In this document: piece by piece, positions 43,756 through 44,922 of the stretch | How the letters are laid out: the number at the start of each line of letters is the position of its first letter | Numbering within the stretch: the first letter of the stretch is position 1 | Assembly (NCBI RefSeq): GCF_900114585.1 | Contig: NZ_FOTL01000016.1 | Location: 1-44,922 of the forward strand | Direction of reading: 5' to 3' | Source: Methanobrevibacter olleyae | GTDB lineage: Archaea; Methanobacteriota; Methanobacteria; Methanobacteriales; Methanobacteriaceae | Length of the DNA stretch: 44,922 nt | The notes under the pieces: generated by a model | Database searches by the model: none | Told to the model about the DNA's origin: nothing | The model's input: the letters and a program-made list of their open reading frames with translations, nothing else | Position numbers and translations under genes: made by a program

Positions 43756-44547
43756 TTATTCTTTTAATTTCGCTAACTTATAAGCTAATTTTAAACTTCT
43801 TTTATAGCCTTCTACACTTTGATCACGGCTTGTATCAATAAATATTTCATCCATTCCTAATGTAACTGCACCAAAACTCGGCCATTTATCAAGTAAAACT
43901 AGTGTTCTAAACATTATATTGCCAAAAATACCATCATTAGCAAGAATAATATTGTATCCCTCTTCAATAGCTTGTTCTAGGAGAATGTAATAATTCTTTA
44001 TAGAATAATTTTTAGAAATATCATCAGAGTTATTATCAAAATTATCTAATTTATTAAAAGTATCTGTTAATAGATTTGTTAACTCTTGGGAAGATATTAA
44101 ACTTTCATCAATTTTTTCACTTCTACCTAAATCATCTTTTCTTCCTTCAGCTAAAATAGCTATTTTTGGCATTTTTCCAAGATATTGTAAGAAATTTGCA
44201 GCTTGAATAGCAAGCTCAACCTTTTCCTCTAAATTTTTACCTTCATCTATCCCAACAGGAGCAAGTAAAAATTCATAATCTTTAGAAAAGTTTTCATCCT
44301 CAGAAGTATTAATATAAGTAGCTCTATTAATTTTACAATCTGATTTAAGTTCTTTAATAGATTTGATAATTTTAGAAGCTTTAAGTGAACCTCTAAGAGT
44401 AGCATGAACCTTCGGATTTTTAAATGCATCAATAAGTTCATCTTCACTCTTAACTAAATGTATATTTAAATCTTCTATTGATTCTAATTCTTTAGAAGCT
44501 AATAAAATATTTTCATTTTCTCCTAAACCAGCTACCATATTAATCAT
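43756..44547 (-). CDS. mtxX: Methanogenesis marker protein 4 (MtxX)
   Basis: A 263-residue protein with the MtxX/Mmp4 pattern: VAGLGENENILLASKEL, NPKVHATLRGSLKASKIIK, FLLAPVGIDEGKNLEEKVELA, MPKIAILAEGRKDDLGRS, NIILANDGIFGNIMFRTLVLL, FGAVTLGMDEIFIDTSRDQS. The fold is related to phosphate acetyl/butyryltransferases. The protein is found in methanogens and its biochemical role is unsettled. ATGs occur at codons 1 and 4; TTTATATAT lies about 12 bp before the first and no SD is seen, suggesting a leaderless or very short-leader mRNA. It is encoded about 180 bp upstream of uppS on the same strand. Confidence 0.85.
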   Translation of the reverse strand: MINMVAGLGENENILLASKELESIEDLNIHLVKSEDELIDAFKNPKVHATLRGSLKASKIIKSIKELKSDCKINRATYINTSEDENFSKDYEFLLAPVGIDEGKNLEEKVELAIQAANFLQYLGKMPKIAILAEGRKDDLGRSEKIDESLISSQELTNLLTDTFNKLDNFDNNSDDISKNYSIKNYYILLEQAIEEGYNIILANDGIFGNIMFRTLVLLDKWPSFGAVTLGMDEIFIDTSRDQSVEGYKRSLKLAYKLAKLKE

Positions 44548-44589
44548 ATTAATTGATATATAAATTATTTAATTTAAAGTTTTATAAAA

Positions 44590-44624
44590 TTAGAAAAAAT
44601 AGTAGGGTCCTAGATTTTTTCTAA
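44590..44624. repeat. Long inverted repeat upstream of mtxX
   Basis: TTAGAAAAAAT (44590-44600) and ATTTTTTCTAA (44614-44624) are perfect inverted arms around a TAGG-GT-CCTA centre. It could be a terminator from either side or a regulator site 43 bp before the mtxX start. Confidence 0.6.
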
Positions 44625-44740
44625 AAATTAGAGCATTTTTTGTTCTTATTTTCTATGTTTTCAATACTCTATGATTTCCCATAGTAAAAATACAAATTTT
44701 ATGAACGTTATTAACGTAAAAAGTGCCTTTACAATCGTTA

Positions 44741-44810
44741 AATTTAAATACTATGTTAAACATATATTTATTTAGTGAATTAACATGAAACATAGTATTA
44801 AATTTGATAA
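44741..44810. repeat. Inverted repeat near the window end
   Basis: AAATTTAAATACTATGTT (44742-44757 region) and its complement AACATAGTATTAAATTT (44789-44805 region) can pair over about 17 bp with one bulge. An additional palindrome, ACGTTA-T-TAACGT, lies at 44705-44717. No gene is supported between 44625 and 44922. Confidence 0.55.
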
Positions 44811-44922
44811 TAAAGACACTAAATATATTATATTGGTTAAAGCATTTAAATTTATCGACTTGTGAAAAATCTAAAAAAAATTTACGCAAGTTATAGGGAT
44901 TAAAAATATTAAAAAATTTCAA

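Noticed and set aside
44653-44922. 89-codon minus-strand frame at the window end
   Set aside because: No SD at its start, Phe/Asn-rich, and overlaps inverted repeats; codon content looks random.
1-44922. tRNA, rRNA, riboswitch or C/D-box RNA genes
   Set aside because: No T-loop-like GGTTCRAAT stretch in non-coding sequence, no GC-rich island typical of structured RNA in this background, and no paired box C/D motifs found by eye.

Overview
The window comes from a very AT-rich archaeal genome, most likely a Methanobrevibacter-type methanogen (Methanobacteriales). The lineage call rests on the gene set. It includes a NikR nickel regulator, a HycI-type hydrogenase maturation protease, cyclic 2,3-diphosphoglycerate synthetase, methanogenesis marker 4 (MtxX), archaeal pantoate kinase, the archaeal riboflavin/F420 reductase ArfC, archaeal-type AspRS and a large secreted adhesin-like protein. 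Shine-Dalgarno sites of the form AGGTGAT or GGAGG precede most starts. No rRNA, tRNA or CRISPR array was seen.

Layout. 1-342 is the end of an ISL3-like insertion sequence with the first 68 codons of its transposase. 600-6758 (minus strand) holds an ATP-grasp enzyme, hydrogenase protease, PRMT-like methyltransferase, NikR, a winged-helix protein, PdxT and a HEAT-repeat protein. 7294-9924 (plus) holds an isopropylmalate/homoisocitrate dehydrogenase and an acyl-CoA synthetase. 9973-17119 holds a 1290-residue surface protein with a papain-like domain, ArgB, a secreted C39-like peptidase and a small anchored protein. 17348-28774 (minus) holds a methyltransferase, an SDR, a membrane-anchored M14-like hydrolase, a 34-aa basic microprotein, ArgJ, two membrane proteins (one with a nucleotidyl-cyclase/GTP cyclohydrolase III-like palm domain), a Zc3h12a-like NYN nuclease, a radical SAM protein, CpgS and a UPF0058 protein. 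29503-33749 (plus) holds HisD, AspS and a BaiN/YhiN-type flavoprotein. 34130-37601 holds a DUF4012 protein, a methyltransferase, pantoate kinase and a PHP phosphoesterase.

37602-39417 is a gene-poor stretch with two further microprotein genes, a divergent promoter bracketed by two DtxR/IdeR-like palindromes, and an SD-preceded mini-ORF ending in a hairpin terminator. 40999-42801, between tatD and uppS, is a gene graveyard: a truncated winged-helix regulator, a transposase tail, and a DUF4258/DUF2283 toxin-antitoxin-like pair whose toxin frame is broken by a stop codon. The window closes with UppS and MtxX.

Most genes stand alone, with 100-500 bp gaps and their own SD, so there are few operons. 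Biosynthetic functions are scattered: arginine (argB, argJ), histidine (hisD, possibly the PHP protein), leucine or coenzyme B (IPMDH family), PLP (pdxT), CoA (pantoate kinase) and flavin/F420 (arfC). The most striking unexplained pattern is that many stop codons are followed within tens of bases by a locus-specific AT-rich tandem array. At three loci the repeat unit includes the stop codon itself. Several gene starts have been moved here to the codon that fits the SD.
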